The translations under genes and the position numbers were made by a program. A stretch of DNA of 64,000 bases, from NCBI GenBank assembly GCA_030220185.1, contig JASPKZ010009913.1, positions 1 to 64,000 of the forward strand. Direction: 5' to 3'. Below, in pieces: positions 10,968 through 21,872 of the stretch. The stretch comes from Diploptera punctata (Eukaryota > Arthropoda > Insecta > Blattodea > Blaberidae). Position 1 is the stretch's first letter; each line of letters begins with the position of its first letter. The notes beneath the pieces are model-generated. The model was not told where the DNA came from. It did no database searches and was given only the letters and a program-made list of their open reading frames with translations.

Positions 10968-11014
<47 letters not shown>
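10968..11014. repeat. (TA)n microsatellite
   Basis: About 23 TA units immediately left of the mariner-like element, whose target is TA. Confidence 0.95.
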
Positions 11015-11018
<4 letters not shown>

Positions 11019-11239
11019 CACACATACACCATGTCCATAAAGTCATTTCAACATTACAACTTCCTATAAGATGAAAGCTATAAAAGTTAGAGTTGTGTGG
11101 TTTGTGACAGATGAAAGACAAACTCTCGAAGTTTGTAAAGCAATGTCAATGTACGTTCACATGTGCACCTCTTGTCGCCCGCAAAACATCTAAGCGATAT
11201 GCAATTTCTCGCCATACATTATGCGCAGCATTTCTTGGG

Positions 11240-12000
11240 TGATGCTTCGAGACTACATTCCATCTTTCTGGGAAAGTAAACCGGCACGATGTAAGAATAT
11301 GGGGTTCACAAAAATAAAACCGAACTAAAAAACTGAAAAATAATTATAATTTCCAACACGCTTGGGATAAATAATTTTACCATCAAAAGCGTGGGGTGCT
11401 TTTTATGATTTTTACATTTTCTTCTTAGAGACTTTACTTTTACCAATATCTGTTTATTATCAAATATATTAATTGGTAAACAGCACCCCACGCTTTTGAT
11501 GGTAAAATTATTTATCCCAAGCGTGTTGGAAATTATAATTATTTTTCAATTTTTTAGTTCGGTTTTCTAATAAAGCGTGTTTTTTTTTAGTTTTTTAAAA
11601 CTATTATTTATTTTAATCGAGAATTCAATAACAGCTACATTGATGTGTTAGAACTTTACGTTGTACCTCAACCTCGTGACCTGCAACCCACGGTACTATT
11701 CCAGCAAGATGGAGCACCACCACATTGGGGATTAATCGTCAGAGAGTTGCTGGATAACACATGTCTTAACAGATGGATTGGGCGCGATGGTCCAGCACCA
11801 TGGCCACTGCGATCCCCAGAGATAATCCCCTAGATTTTTTCTTTGGGATTATGTAAAGTACAGGATATATGCAACACATGTACCTGATTTGAACACTTTG
11901 AGAAGAAGGATAACTGATGCTGTTGCTAGCATCACCCAAGAAATGCTGCATAATGTATGGCGAGAAATCGAATATCGCTTAGATGTGTTGTAGGCGACAA
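11240..12000 (+). pseudogene. Mariner/IS630-family transposase remnant
   Basis: Two coding islands on either side of repeat N. Near 11240-11310 the frame reads FHLSGKVNRHDVRIWGSQ, a conserved mid-protein block. The frame 11645-11833 has FQQDGAPPHW with the second catalytic Asp, RWIGRDGPAPWP, and RSPEIIP at the third acidic position. One-base deletions then shift the frame before LDFF and WDYVK, and the C-terminus (LNTLRRRITDA, WREIEYRLDVL, stop near 11992) lies in another frame. The N-terminal DNA-binding half and the first catalytic Asp are missing. It cannot encode a working transposase. Confidence 0.8.
11311..11600. repeat. Repeat N, inverted pair inside the mariner
   Basis: Arms of about 90 bp (11312-11400 and 11475-11575) are inverted copies of one another, with the shared core GCACCCCACGCTTTTGATGG. 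A single related copy lies at 59515-59770. The short frame in both (SLRRKCKNHKKHPTLLMV) is conserved between copies but is not a protein I recognise. Confidence 0.75.
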
Positions 12001-12109
12001 GAGGTGCACATGTGGCAAGTACGCTGACATTGCTTTACAAACTTTGAGATTTTGTCTTTCATCTGCTATAAACCACACACCTCTAACTTTTATACTTTTT
12101 ATCTTATAG

Positions 12110-12676
12110 AAAATTGAAAATAGAATCGCTCAAACAAAACACGCAATAAATGCTTTAAACTCCGTTTGGTGGAGCAAAAATATTACAAAAAATAGAAAAT
12201 TACAAATATATCAAACCATAATTCAGAGTATTTTAACATATGGTCCTGAAGTCTGGCAAATTCCTACCAGGGAAATGAAAAGTATTTTAAGTACAGAAAT
12301 GGATGTTTTAAGATCAGCTGGCAAATCTAGAATGGATAGAATAGGAAATAAAGAAATAAGGGAAATTATGGGTGTACAAGAGGAGCCGAACATCATAGAA
12401 AAGAAAAGATTACAGTGGTATGGCCATGTCAAAAGAAACGCTAGAACAAAGATTGCCTAAAATTGTTATGGAATGGATCCCAATGGAAAAGTGGAAGAGA
12501 GGAAGACCGAAGAAAACTAGGATAGAAGGGATACAAGCAGCTATGAATATCAGAGGAATGGAGGAAGATCAATGCATGGACAGAGAGGAATGGCGTGGTT
12601 TTGGTTTCCTGAAGACGGCGGCAGTTGCCATGATACCGGATGATGATGATGATCTTATAATAATAATATAATAATA

Positions 12677-12708
<32 letters not shown>

Positions 12709-12725
12709 TAATAATAATAATAGCT
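12110..12725 (+). mobile_element. RT-B LINE 3' end inserted into the mariner arm
   Basis: Frame reads IENRIAQTKHAINALNSVWW, then SILTYGPEVWQI, LRSAGKSRMDRIG, NIIEKKRLQWYGHVKR; after a frameshift 12420-12671 continues LPKIVMEWIP and RGRPKKTRIEGI. The tail is (GATGAT) then (AAT)n to 12725. Mariner sequence on both sides (TTTTTATCTTATA and TTAGGAAGTTGTAATG) shows that it inserted into the transposon. Confidence 0.75.
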
Positions 12726-12769
12726 TTATTAGGAAGTTGTAATGTTAGAAATACTTTATGGACACGGTG

Positions 12770-13461
12770 TATTTCTATCAATAACAATAATACATTTTTG
12801 TGTTTTTTTCTCATTTTTTATTCGAATGTATGTTGGTAGCACGGTGGAATAGAATCGCTGTTAATTTTTATTAATATTCCCTTTACTATATATATTCCGT
12901 AAACCAGTAAAATCTGATAAAAAGTTCGAATTGCTAAAGAATTCGATTAGTTTACGCAATTCCTGCGTTATCAACCTACTTATCATTACGAATTATTTTA
13001 CATTTTAACCACTTACTCACTTGTAGAGTGAAGAAGTCCATCGGATGCCGTTGAATAATTTATCAAAAGCGGAAATGTAGTCCATGCTGTTTATCAAGTT
13101 AAAGTGATACTCTTGTCGAAAACAACTTGGAACAAATGAATCGCAAATCCGTTACCATTTTCTGACGAACAATAAAAAACACTAAAACCAAGAATTGTCA
13201 TAGTTACACACAACCTGAACTATAACAGGAAAAATAGATAACTGAAGAAACGTTATCAAGGAGAAGTGATGTTCTAGAAAAACCAAACAAATATTTGCAA
13301 ACGTATTAGCACCAGTTATACGTCAACTTGTTTATTTCACAGAAACAAACTATATACCACGAATGCGGATTCTATATTCTTACAGTTTTCATGAGGGAAA
13401 TTTCTAATAAATACAATTTTTATATACAGAATTTTAATGTTTACACATGTTTCTGTGCTTA
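12770..13461. other. No gene seen
   Basis: AT-rich sequence with no coding signal and no match to other parts of the window that I can find by eye. Confidence 0.35.
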
Positions 13462-13585
13462 AGTTTTATTTTTCTTCTCCACTCGTCTCTCTCCATCCAA
13501 TCCATGTCCTCCAGTCCTCTTGCTCTCATTCCAGTTCTTATTTTTCCTGCATCCACGAGTTTCGAGGTCTTCCTCTCCTCCTTCC
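13462..13585 (-). mobile_element. LINE 3' tip
   Basis: The minus strand reads GRRRGRPRNSWMQ and then, frame-shifted, a DMDWMERDEWRR-like end. This is the RGRP...W tail typical of these RT C-termini, about 120 bp only. Confidence 0.55.
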
Positions 13586-13589
13586 AGGT

Positions 13590-14340
13590 GGACTCACGAA
13601 GTGAGGAGTGAATTTATCTAGAGAATTTGGAAATCAAGAGTGGCATTTGTTATGACTATTTAACGAATAAAATTCAGCTGTTTACTCACAAATCATTATT
13701 TAAATATAGTTATTTTAAAATATTTATTTAATGTAAACGGCGATGTTTGAAAACAAATGATAAGCGATGTCTGAAAACAAATGAGAAACTATTGTTACGC
13801 TTTTCCTTCGCTGCCAACCAGATCATATTTATTTATTGCCAAAAGATCGCAAATATTGTAAGAATGCACTCTAGTGGAGAAATTTATAACCAACATTATA
13901 GGTATTAATTTAGGACATCAGAAATTAGTTATTAATTTATGATGTCCTATGATGTAAATATGTTAATTATATTTTTCTGCAACGTTATTACCTGGAAAAT
14001 AATTCGTTTAAGAAAATGCAAACAGTGCTTTCTGGTTTTTGTGGTATAATCAATTGCTACAAATGTTTTTATATTATCTCCCGCAAGCACTATCAGCTGA
14101 CATTCGTGCACTATGTATACAATATGGTAGCCGTATTTCTTGGAGAGTCAGTCACTGCAAAATAATGCTATGACCTTTTCAGAATGTTAAAAATGAGGTG
14201 CTTTCTTTAATATGATAAACTTGTTTGATAAATTTGAGGTGAAACACGACTGTGATTGGTCGTAATTAAAAAATCACAAATGTGTTTGGTCATTGAATCA
14301 CATCTGGGGCATGAGTTAAATAGTCAATTATAATTTAATT
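13590..14340 (+). repeat. Repeat R, copy 2
   Basis: Begins with GAAGTGAGGAGTGAATTTAT and ends GGGGCATGAGTTAAATAGTC. It holds single copies of the segment that is tripled in copy 1. The minus strand has CCAATCACAGTCG and a TATACA-rich stretch (about 14110-14125) that could serve as promoter elements if R is the 5' end or LTR of something. Confidence 0.75.
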
Positions 14341-14406
14341 AATTTTATCGACATTCTCAAGATGTTTACGTTTTTAAAAAAAATCGATTTGTAGTTCCAC
14401 TGTGGC

Positions 14407-14946
14407 AGACTAGTGCAATGGATATCATCATCATCATCATCATCCGTTACGAATTAGCCCTTTGTAGTCCTGCTTCGTCCCCATCTAAAAGTAAAAGATA
14501 AATTGATCTCACTGCAGGCCATAGGAGACCCTTGGGGTAGTAGGAGATTAAGACTCCCACTTTTTTAGCATTCGGTACTTGATGTCAGCCAGGTTGTCAG
14601 CCCTGCGTGACGGCCGTCTTTTACCCCCAGAACAAGCGTCTGGTACTCATATCCGTTAGAGACTGTGTTGACCCCAGGGTTATGGTGCCACCAGAAGGTT
14701 TGGGTTAGTTTAAAAATCCTGACCCCCACCGGGACTCGAATCCTCGGCCTTCCGGTTTGTAGCGCACTGCCTTAACCACTACGCTACGGCGTGCCCACTT
14801 CGGCCCCATCTAGCAGTCTTTTAAGAGGTCTTCCTAGTCGATGTCCATTGGGTTTATATTGCATCATCATTTTTTTGGGATTCTTGAATTATCCATTATT
14901 TTTACGTGGTCCAACCAGTTTAATTTAGGCCTATATCTGTTGAGTT
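14407..14946 (-). mobile_element. RT-E LINE 3' end with (GAT)n tail, split by S9
   Basis: With the SINE removed, the minus strand reads YKPNGHRLGRPLKRLLDGDE, then LQRANS and a stop, and a GATGATGAT tail at 14430-14442. Upstream the frame holds KLNWLDHVKIMD-like residues, broken. Confidence 0.65.
14488..14797 (-). mobile_element. S9 SINE nested in RT-E, 15-bp TSD
   Basis: Full S9 from GGGCACGCCGTAGCG to the GATCAATTTAT end. Target repeats cttcgtccccatcta (14473-14487) and cttcggccccatcta (14798-14812) differ at one base. Confidence 0.9.
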
Positions 14947-14947
14947 T

Positions 14948-15430
14948 TTCTTCTACGACCAGCCTCATGGGCTAGTGGTCAGCGTTCCTGACTACTGTTC
15001 CTGAGGTCCCGGGTTCGATTCCCGGTTAAACCATAGGATTTTTTCCTCAAAGGGAATCATTCCTTTGGTTGTCCATGCTCTGGAATTTAGATTAAGTTTA
15101 GGTTAAGAACTCTCCTGGCGCTTCATTATAATTTATCACGCATCATATCGAGGTAACGTAACTCCGCCTTCTAGGCGCCCCAACTTCAGAAGTGGGTTAC
15201 GATTAAGCCAATGCCAGGAAAGAATATCATAAATGTGTCCGTCCCCGTGGCGTAGTCGGTAGAGTCCCTACCTTCCACTCCGGCGACCCGGGTTCGATTT
15301 CCGGGGGGGAGGGATTTTAATAAATCTCCACCTTGGATCTGGATGTGTGTGCTGTCCCTAATGCTCACCTGAGTGCACATTTCCTAATTTAAAAAAAATA
15401 TCAGAAATGTCGAAATGACCTGGTGCATTG
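14948..15430 (+). mobile_element. S3 SINE interrupted by S4
   Basis: Head GACCAGCCTCATGGGCTAGT with box B GGGTTCGATTCCCGG; the 3' body (GGCGCCCCAACTTCAGAAG, then TCGAAATGACCTGGTGCATTG) is shared with S2. The 3' body continues at 15402-15430 after the inserted S4. Confidence 0.8.
15238..15400 (+). mobile_element. S4 short SINE nested in S3, 13-bp TSD
   Basis: A 160-bp unit with a tRNA-like head (CCCCGTGGCGTAGTCGGTAG, box B GGGTTCGATTTCC). Flanking repeats atatcataaatgt and atatcagaaatgt differ at one base and belong to S3, which proves the order of insertion. Confidence 0.8.
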
Positions 15431-15467
15431 GATAAAAAAAAGTTTTTCTTCTACTGATTCTACTTCT

Positions 15468-16552
15468 AATTGAATCAGTCATTTCGAAAAGGGATCATTA
15501 CGATTTTTTGTGAAATTCACTTTTTTCGTTATTCCATGTTTACATACGTCCTTACATCGATTCCGCGTGAAAAATGATCAAATATACAATTATTTTACCA
15601 CTTTCTGATTTTACCTTTCATTTCGAAAAAGGATTCAACTCGCCCGAGTTGTTCCCTTTCGAAAGGACTGACGCACGAAACGTGATCTTGACTTCAGCTG
15701 CATATCTATCCTCTTGCAGTCTTTCTGTGTTATCAGAGTAAACAATATTAAAACCATGCTACAATCGTTATTTATGTATTGTCTATTTAATGCAAGGCAC
15801 TCCGTATACAGAGTATGGGTAGAGGTGTTCCAAAAGAACAAAAACATTATTTTGAAATAAATACATTTTACGAATTTGAGTGTAATAGTGACAAGCTTAG
15901 AACCGTAATCGGCCGGAAATTCATTTGACACCATTTTCGGGGAACAAGAGTTCAACTTGCTCAAACCATAGCCCCCCAGAAATACTGCAAATACCAGATG
16001 TGAAAACACACCCTGCCTACATCAGCAAAGTACCAATCAATCACAAAAAAAAAAAATGGATGATGTAAAGAAACTTCATCAGTACATTCCTGATACCCAT
16101 CGAAATTTTTATGATGATTTATTCAAATGGCCTATACAGCTGAAGTAGTAGAGAACGCCGAAGATGTTCAATGATTAAATTTTTCGGATGTACTTTATTT
16201 TATAGCCACTTCCAAATGATGAAATGTAATAAAATGTATACAGTATTATTCCATGTATGTAGTTATTTCGCAATAATATTTTTTTTTCAAAGAAATGTGT
16301 TTAATTTTGTAAACGTTTCTTCGTTCATTTCGAAAAGGGATCATCTCCGGAAAATTGTAATTAGTTTTTTGGGAAAACCAAAATCAAGAAAGTCATGTAA
16401 ATCGGTAAGTGAACGTGAATAGGCATGAAACATTATTCAGTAGAAATTTCAGATTCATAGCTTTATCCTGGACAAACTGAATCAGTTTTTTCCCTCTCCT
16501 GTAAAATTTGATCAGCTGTAGATGATCCCTTTTCGAAATGACTGATTCAATT
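15468..16552. mobile_element. DNA transposon candidate with perfect 31-bp TIRs
   Basis: Positions 15468-15498 and 16522-16552 are perfect inverted copies of AATTGAATCAGTCATTTCGA plus 11 more bases (AAAGGGATCAT). Imperfect copies of the TTTCGAAAGG core occur inside at 15655-15672 and 16325-16345. The interior has one minus-strand frame of 124 codons (15635-16009; NSCSPKMVSNEFPADYGS in the middle) that I do not recognise, and no DDE signature I can see. Probably a non-autonomous member of an unassigned family. The outer AATT is itself palindromic, so the TSD cannot be separated from the TIR by eye. Confidence 0.7.
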
Positions 16553-16564
16553 GTTCTAAAAATG

Positions 16565-16870
16565 TCTTCAAGCGTATATATTCATATTTGTATGTGAATT
16601 GGAAATTGTAACTTGATCATCTGCGGAAAGGAGGGTATTAAATGTTAAGGTACTGGTTATTATGATTCCTGATGTACAGATTAGGTTCCATTTAGAAATG
16701 ATTTCATTCATGTAAATATTAAAGTGGTGTTGGTGATAGTTGGCAACCTTGTCGAACTCCATCATTAACATATATTCTTTCAGAGATACGATTATTTATT
16801 TTGACATTTATGTTATTGTCAGTGTAGATTTCTGCAATGGATTTAATGTAAAACGCTATTTTATTAGAAT
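16565..16870 (-). mobile_element. RT palm fragment of a LINE
   Basis: The minus-strand frame 16568-16771 has FNIYMNEIISKWN and LLSADDQVTISNS, the latter the catalytic box with its first residue changed (SADD for FADD/YADD). One frame over, just upstream, the bases encode RQGCQLSP, the conserved block before the palm box, so a frameshift lies near 16740. No C-terminal tail is attached. It stops about 13 bp from the right TIR of 15468-16552. Confidence 0.65.
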
Positions 16871-17140
16871 CCGCGAGGTGAACATGGTGGACCACCAGTA
16901 ACTGTATTAAGTCATGTTGATTGCCTCCGTCACAAGTTCTAACAAAGTGTCACACAACTGGTACGGGTTGTGCTGCCAAGTTATCTGGGCATTAAACTTG
17001 TCTCATTACGTCACAAACCCCTTGTCTCGTGTAAAAGTGTTGCAAGTATCTTTTTCAAACGCTAACAGTTCAATAAAGGCTCTAATTTACTAACCCTAAG
17101 ATATTACGGCGACACACGAACCACAGTGATTGGAATGCAC

Positions 17141-17183
<43 letters not shown>

Positions 17184-17184
17184 T
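17141..17184. repeat. (AAT)n microsatellite
   Basis: About 14 units next to the 3' end of the two RT-A copies. Confidence 0.9.
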
Positions 17185-17199
17185 ATAATTCACTGGCAC

Positions 17200-17603
17200 G
17201 AGTATTTGAGAATAAAGTTCTTAGGAAAATTTTTTGGACCAAAGAGAGATGAACAGACAGGTGAATGGAGAAGACTACATAACAATGAACTACATGGTCT
17301 TTATAGGAAGCCAGATGTAATAAGAACAGTTAAGTCTCGTAGACTGCAATGGGCAGGACATGTTGCACGTATGGGGAATGAAAGACGTGCATGGAAACTT
17401 CTTGTAGGAAAGCCAGAGGGAAAACGCCCAGTTGGTAGACCAAGAATGAGGTGGGAGAATAACATTAACTATGATTTGAGGGAAGTAGATTATACAGGGA
17501 ATGATTGGAAAACATTAGCTCAGGATAGGGATATATGGAGAGCTTATGTCCGCGCGGCCATGAACCTCGGGTTCGATAGTGCCAGTGAGTAAGTAAGTAA
17601 GTA
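17200..17603 (+). mobile_element. RT-A LINE 3' end, self-inserted, with 15-bp TSD
   Basis: Open frame 17206-17592 (128 codons) reads GPKRDEQTGEWRRLHNNELH, then RRLQWAGHVARMGNERRAWK, GRPRMRWENNINYDLRE, YTGNDWKTLAQD, and VRAAMNL. It is the cleanest RT-A C-terminal tail. At its start the run TTTTTTGG carries one T more than other copies, a +1 shift. The 3' end is GTGCCAGTGAG plus (TAAG)n. Perfect repeats ataattcactggcac at 17185-17199 and 17604-17618 flank it. That sequence is the 3' end of the next, minus-strand RT-A copy, so this copy inserted into its own relative. Confidence 0.9.
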
Positions 17604-18350
17604 ATAATTCACTGGCACTATCGAACCCGCAGGTTCGTGGCCGTGCGGACATAACCTCTCAATACATTTTATCCTGAGATAATATTTTCCAAACATTCCC
17701 TGTATAATCTACTTCCCTCAAATCATGGTTAATGTTATTCTCCCATCTCATTCTTGGTCTACCAACTGGGCGTTTTCCCTCTGGTTTTCCTACAAGAAGC
17801 CTCCATTCACGACTTTCATTCTCCATTAGTGCCACATGTCCTACCCATCTCAGTCTATGAGACTTAACTGTTCTCATATATCTGGCTTCCTAAAAATACC
17901 ACGTAGTTTCACTGTTATGTAGTCTTCTCCATTCGCATGTCTGTTCTTCTCTCTTTGGTCCAAAAATCTTCCTAAGAACTTTATTCTCAAATACTCGTAA
18001 TCACCTATCCTCCCTTAAAGTAAGAGTCCATGTTCCGCATCCATATAACATAACTGGTAGAATAATAGTTTTATATATTTTCAGCTTAACGTTTTTTGAA
18101 AGGAGTTGGGACATCAAAAGTCTCTGTAATGCATAATAGCACGCATTTTCCAGAATTGAACCTATGTTTAATTTCTTTCTGAATCTCATTCGTATTTGTA
18201 ATTATTGTTCCTAGGTATTTGAATTCAGCCACTTCTTCAAAATTTCCCTCATTTTCCATTAGCTGTCCATTTCCATTATAATATAATGTATATCTATGTG
18301 TGATCATATATTTAGTTTTATTGATATTTACTTCCAGTCCCAATTTCTAG
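17604..18350 (-). mobile_element. RT-A LINE copy, tail to tail with its neighbour
   Basis: Minus frames 17659-17877 (RWVGHVALMENESREWRLLV, GRPRMRWENNINHDLRE), 18001-18189 (LSKNVKLKIYKTIILPVMLY, then GCGTWTL) and 18086-18343 (MGLEVNINKTKYMITH, EFKYLGTIITNTNEIQKE) together cover the end of the RT domain and the tail. Frameshifts separate them. The FGPK junction here has the five-T form that keeps the frame. Confidence 0.9.
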
Positions 18351-18402
18351 TAGTGATAGCCTAATAATAATAAACATAATAATAATATAATAATAAATAA
18401 TA

Positions 18403-18795
18403 AGTCAATCTCTGTGGTTTCGAGGTAGCATGCTGCTTGTCACGCAGCGAGCCTGGGTTCGATCCCCGGTCGGGACAAGTTTCCTAGGTGAGGGTTTTTC
18501 AGGGCTTTTTCTCACCTTAAGACAAATGTCAGGCAACTTTAAGGCCAAACGGTCCCCAAACATCAAATGGCCATCACAATTATCATCATACATATTCGCC
18601 TTAGATTAAGTTTAGGATTAAGGACTCTCCTGGCGCACCACTATCATCATCACCCATCAATATCATCCGGGAAGAAGTAACCGAGCCTTCCAGAAGCCCC
18701 AACCTAAAAAAATGGGTTGCAATTACGCCTATATCCGGAGAAATACACCAGAAATGTTGAAATGGCAACCTAGTGCATTGAAATAAAAACAATAA
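18403..18795 (+). mobile_element. S2 SINE
   Basis: S1-like head (CTCTGTGGTTTCGAGGTAGC, box B GGGTTCGATCCCC) and the S2/S3 3' body, ending AACCTAGTGCATTGAAATAAA. Confidence 0.8.
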
Positions 18796-18828
18796 TTAAT
18801 TACAAAAAATGAATATAATAATAATAAT

Positions 18829-19114
18829 TATGCTATGCTTGCAGCTTTACTAGGGAATTGTAGGTGTGGTAGCTTCCCGTTGCTTTCCACACCGGTGAAG
18901 GATGATGATGATGAAGATGATAATGATAAGGATGAAGATGATGGCCATATGATTTCGGGGACCGTTTGGGCCTTAAAGTTTTCCTGACATTTGTCTTACA
19001 GGTGAGGAAAAACCCCGATAAAAACCTCACCCAGAAAAACTGCGCTGACCGGGGATCGAACCCGGGCCCGCTGCGTGACAAGGCAGCACGCTACCTCGAG
19101 ACCACAGCGGTGGA
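18829..19114 (-). mobile_element. S1 SINE, 3'-truncated
   Basis: Reverse copy with intact head and box B, lacking the last 60 bp (no GGATGG end). The internal GAT-rich stretch is longer than in other copies (18900-18945). Confidence 0.85.
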
Positions 19115-19140
19115 CATAATTGTTATATAATAACAATAAT

Positions 19141-19325
19141 AATGACCAGCCTCATGGGCTAGTGGTCGGCGTACCTGACTATATTTCATGATGTCCCAGT
19201 TTGATTCCCAGTCAGACCATAGGAATTTTTCCTTAAAATGAATTATTCCTGTGGTTGCCCATGATCTTAAACTCTCCTGGCGCTTCATTATATTTACCAC
19301 CCAACATAACATCGGGGTAACGGAT
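19141..19325 (+). mobile_element. S3 SINE, 3'-truncated
   Basis: Head GACCAGCCTCATGGGCTAGT, decayed box B (AGTTTGATTCCCAG), and the start of the shared S2/S3 body, ending about 19325. Confidence 0.75.
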
Positions 19326-19857
19326 TGTAGCCAGAATGAGTTCTTTGCATTTTTCTCAAAACCTGATATGAGAGACTTGGCAGGTTGTGAAATCCAACCT
19401 TTCTCTTGTTCTATTAATAGGATTTTACAATGCGTGGTTGGGAAGGGTTTTTACAGAAGCGAGGATGTGATTAAAAACCGAGCGATAGTGAGGTTTTTAA
19501 TTTCCGAGATACTATAAAATACTTCACAAACGTGCGTTGTACATTATTTTTTTCTCGATGGTGTTTTCAAAATAATAAATAATAGTAAAAAAAATATTTC
19601 TTGGAAATATTTGCGTTCATTATAAACAACTGACTACTGTTAACAGTGTGGCCAATGCTTATACGGTAAATGCCGAAAATAATTTAGTTGAGATTACAGC
19701 ACGCCGTGACACCAATTATTCATAAAATGGCGGTAAGTACGAATTATTGTTTTATAATGTTTCAAATAAAGTTCAGTTCATTCAAAATGCAGTGATTTGT
19801 TTCGTATAATGTATATTAACACAACCTATTGGATATATTTGTGTATATAGCCTACAT
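19326..19857. other. Unassigned sequence
   Basis: A short plus frame (19251-19517) bridges SINE and unique DNA and is not a gene. The AAACCGAGCGATAGTGAGG stretch near 19470-19490 looks like part of a repeat, but no second copy lies in the window. Confidence 0.3.
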
Positions 19858-20175
19858 GAAGTCCGCCGCTGTGGTCTCGAGGTAGCGTGCTTCCTTGTCA
19901 CGCAGCGGGCCCGGGTTCGATCCCCGGTCGGGGCAGTTTTTCTGGGTGAGGTTTTATCGGGGTTTTTCCTCACCTGTAAGACAAATATCAGGAAAACTTT
20001 AAGGCCCAAACGGTCCCCGAAATCATATGGCCATCATCATTATCATCCTTCACCGGTGTGGAAAGCAACGGGAAGCTACCACACCTACAATTCCCTAGTA
20101 AAGCTGCAAAGCATAGCATGAAAATGCTATGATTGCAGTGAAAGACCTGCCTTCGGGCAGAATTACTATGGATGG
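19858..20175 (+). mobile_element. S1 SINE, full length with 11-bp TSD
   Basis: Complete S1 with perfect repeats atagcctacat at 19847-19857 and 20176-20186. Confidence 0.9.
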
Positions 20176-20186
20176 ATAGCCTACAT

Positions 20187-20664
20187 TGTACGTAGTATAC
20201 ATAAAAGGTAGTGGTTTTACTTCCCGCATGAGGTAGGTAATATGTAATAAATAATACAGTATAGTTATTTAGGTTGGCAACCCCGAAATTTAGAAAACTG
20301 AATTTTCAGTCATGGTCGCCATTGCTCTAAGTACGACAGAACGAACTATCATGCAAAACAGTTGTTAAGATTGAAATGAGTCCTGGTGTTGAAATTCCAA
20401 TGCAACATTTCTATTGACATCTGAGGGAAACCTCCAATCAGGTTAATAGACACTGCGATTTGAACCTGCGTGACGTCAATCAATTTGCAATGACAACACA
20501 GAGATAGGAATAGCAACGAGAATTTACACTGGTATGAAAGGTCAAGGATTTGCGTCAGTTTTACGGCTTACAACATCTTGGCACTAACTGCTAGGGGTAT
20601 ACATTATACTCAAACATCATAACATTGTAGCAACTTTCCAAAGTTGTGTATTATTTTAACTTAC
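20187..20664. other. No gene seen
   Basis: Mixed-composition DNA without a frame or repeat I can support. Confidence 0.35.
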
Positions 20665-20778
20665 TGGCACTATCGAACCCGTGGGTTCATGGTCGCGCGG
20701 ATATAAGCTGTTCATATATCCATATCCTGAGCTAATGCTTACAATCATAACCTGTATAATCTAATTCCCTCAAATCAT

Positions 20779-21088
20779 AAAAAGTAAAGTAAAGTGATCC
20801 CACGACAGGCCTCGAGAGGCCCTTGGGGTAGTGGGAGGTTAGGGCTCCCACTTTTTCTGGACAAACGGCACTTGATGTCAGCCGGGTTGTCAGCCCTGCG
20901 TCACGGCCGCCTTTACCCCCAGAACAAGCGTCTGGTACTCATTTACGTTAGAGGCTGAGTCGATCTCAGGGCCATGGTGCCGCCAGAGGGTTTGGGTCAG
21001 TTTAAAAATCCTGATCCCACCGGGACTCGAACCCTCGACCTTCCGGCTTGTAGCGCAGTACCTTAACCACTACGCTACGGCGTGCCCC
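20779..21088 (-). mobile_element. S9 SINE nested in RT-A
   Basis: Full S9 inserted right after CCCTCAAATCAT of RT-A, the same position hit by the S9 copy at 34897. No TSD is left because the target on the right is deleted. Confidence 0.85.
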
Positions 21089-21396
21089 CCCTCATTCTTG
21101 GTATATCAACTGGCCGTTTTCCCTCTGGTTTCCCTACAAGAGGCTTCCATGCTCCTCATTCATTCCCCATTCGTGCCACATGCCCTGCCCATCGCAGTCT
21201 ACGAAACTTACAGTTATTATATCTCGTTTCCCATAAATATCATATAGCTAACTGTTATGTAGTCGTTATCATTCGTCTGTATGTTCATCTCTCTTTGGTA
21301 TAACATTTTATTCTCAAATATTCATAATCTCCTCTCCTTCCTTAAGGTATGAGTCCATGTTTCGTATCAACAAGGTATAACTGGGAGAATAACAGT

Positions 21397-21872
21397 TTTG
21401 GAGGCCAAAAGTGTAGTATGTGGTCTCGAGGGGGTGTAACTTGCTGACAGTTATATTCCATCTAAAAGCTCGAGAAATGACATTTATCCCTAGAAAGTCC
21501 TATACATGTACGTCCTTGTCACCCCTGGGTAATACAAAACATACAAGGGCAAAAAAGCGAATTCCTGACGCTTTAATTGGGACCCGTCAGCTAGGGGACA
21601 AAACCCTGACAGAAAACATCGTCCCCTCAGGATTGCTGGATGGTTGGGCATAGGGTTAACAACCCTATTCCGTAAAAATATTTTTTTTCAGAAATCTCAA
21701 AGCAATTGCCGGACTGATAAGTTGGAAAAAGACCTTAGCAAACGTCATACTTAAGACAACTGAAGGTGAAAAGGAGGAGACAGGAAGCTAGTAAGTGAAA
21801 AATGGGCTGTTGTTATGAAGGAGGTCATGGTTCTTAGAGGACCGTAGAGCCTAAGGAAGAAGAAGAAGAAGA
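21397..21872 (+). mobile_element. LINE deletion derivative with (GAA)n tail
   Basis: About 475 bp between the two parts of RT-A. It opens with what looks like an untranslated 5' region (about 21410-21690, ending GGGTTAACAACCCTATTCCG), passes to unrelated sequence, and closes with CCTAAGGAAGAAGAAGAAG. The short repeat agtttt on both sides may be the TSD. It resembles the head-plus-tail structure of 23660-24060 and 56395-56815. Confidence 0.5.

Larger units (their letters stand above)
11027..12769 (+). mobile_element. Mariner-like DNA transposon, rearranged into a fold-back
   Basis: Ends CACCATGTCCATAAAGT on the left and its imperfect reverse complement CTTTATGGACACGGTG on the right, with TA on both outer sides. 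Long inverted arms of about 220 bp (11027-11247 against 11930-12108 plus 12727-12769) include coding sequence for the transposase C-terminus, so the 3' end has been copied in inverted form onto the 5' side. Repeat N (11311-11600) interrupts the middle, and a LINE tail (12110-12725) interrupts the right arm. Confidence 0.75.
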
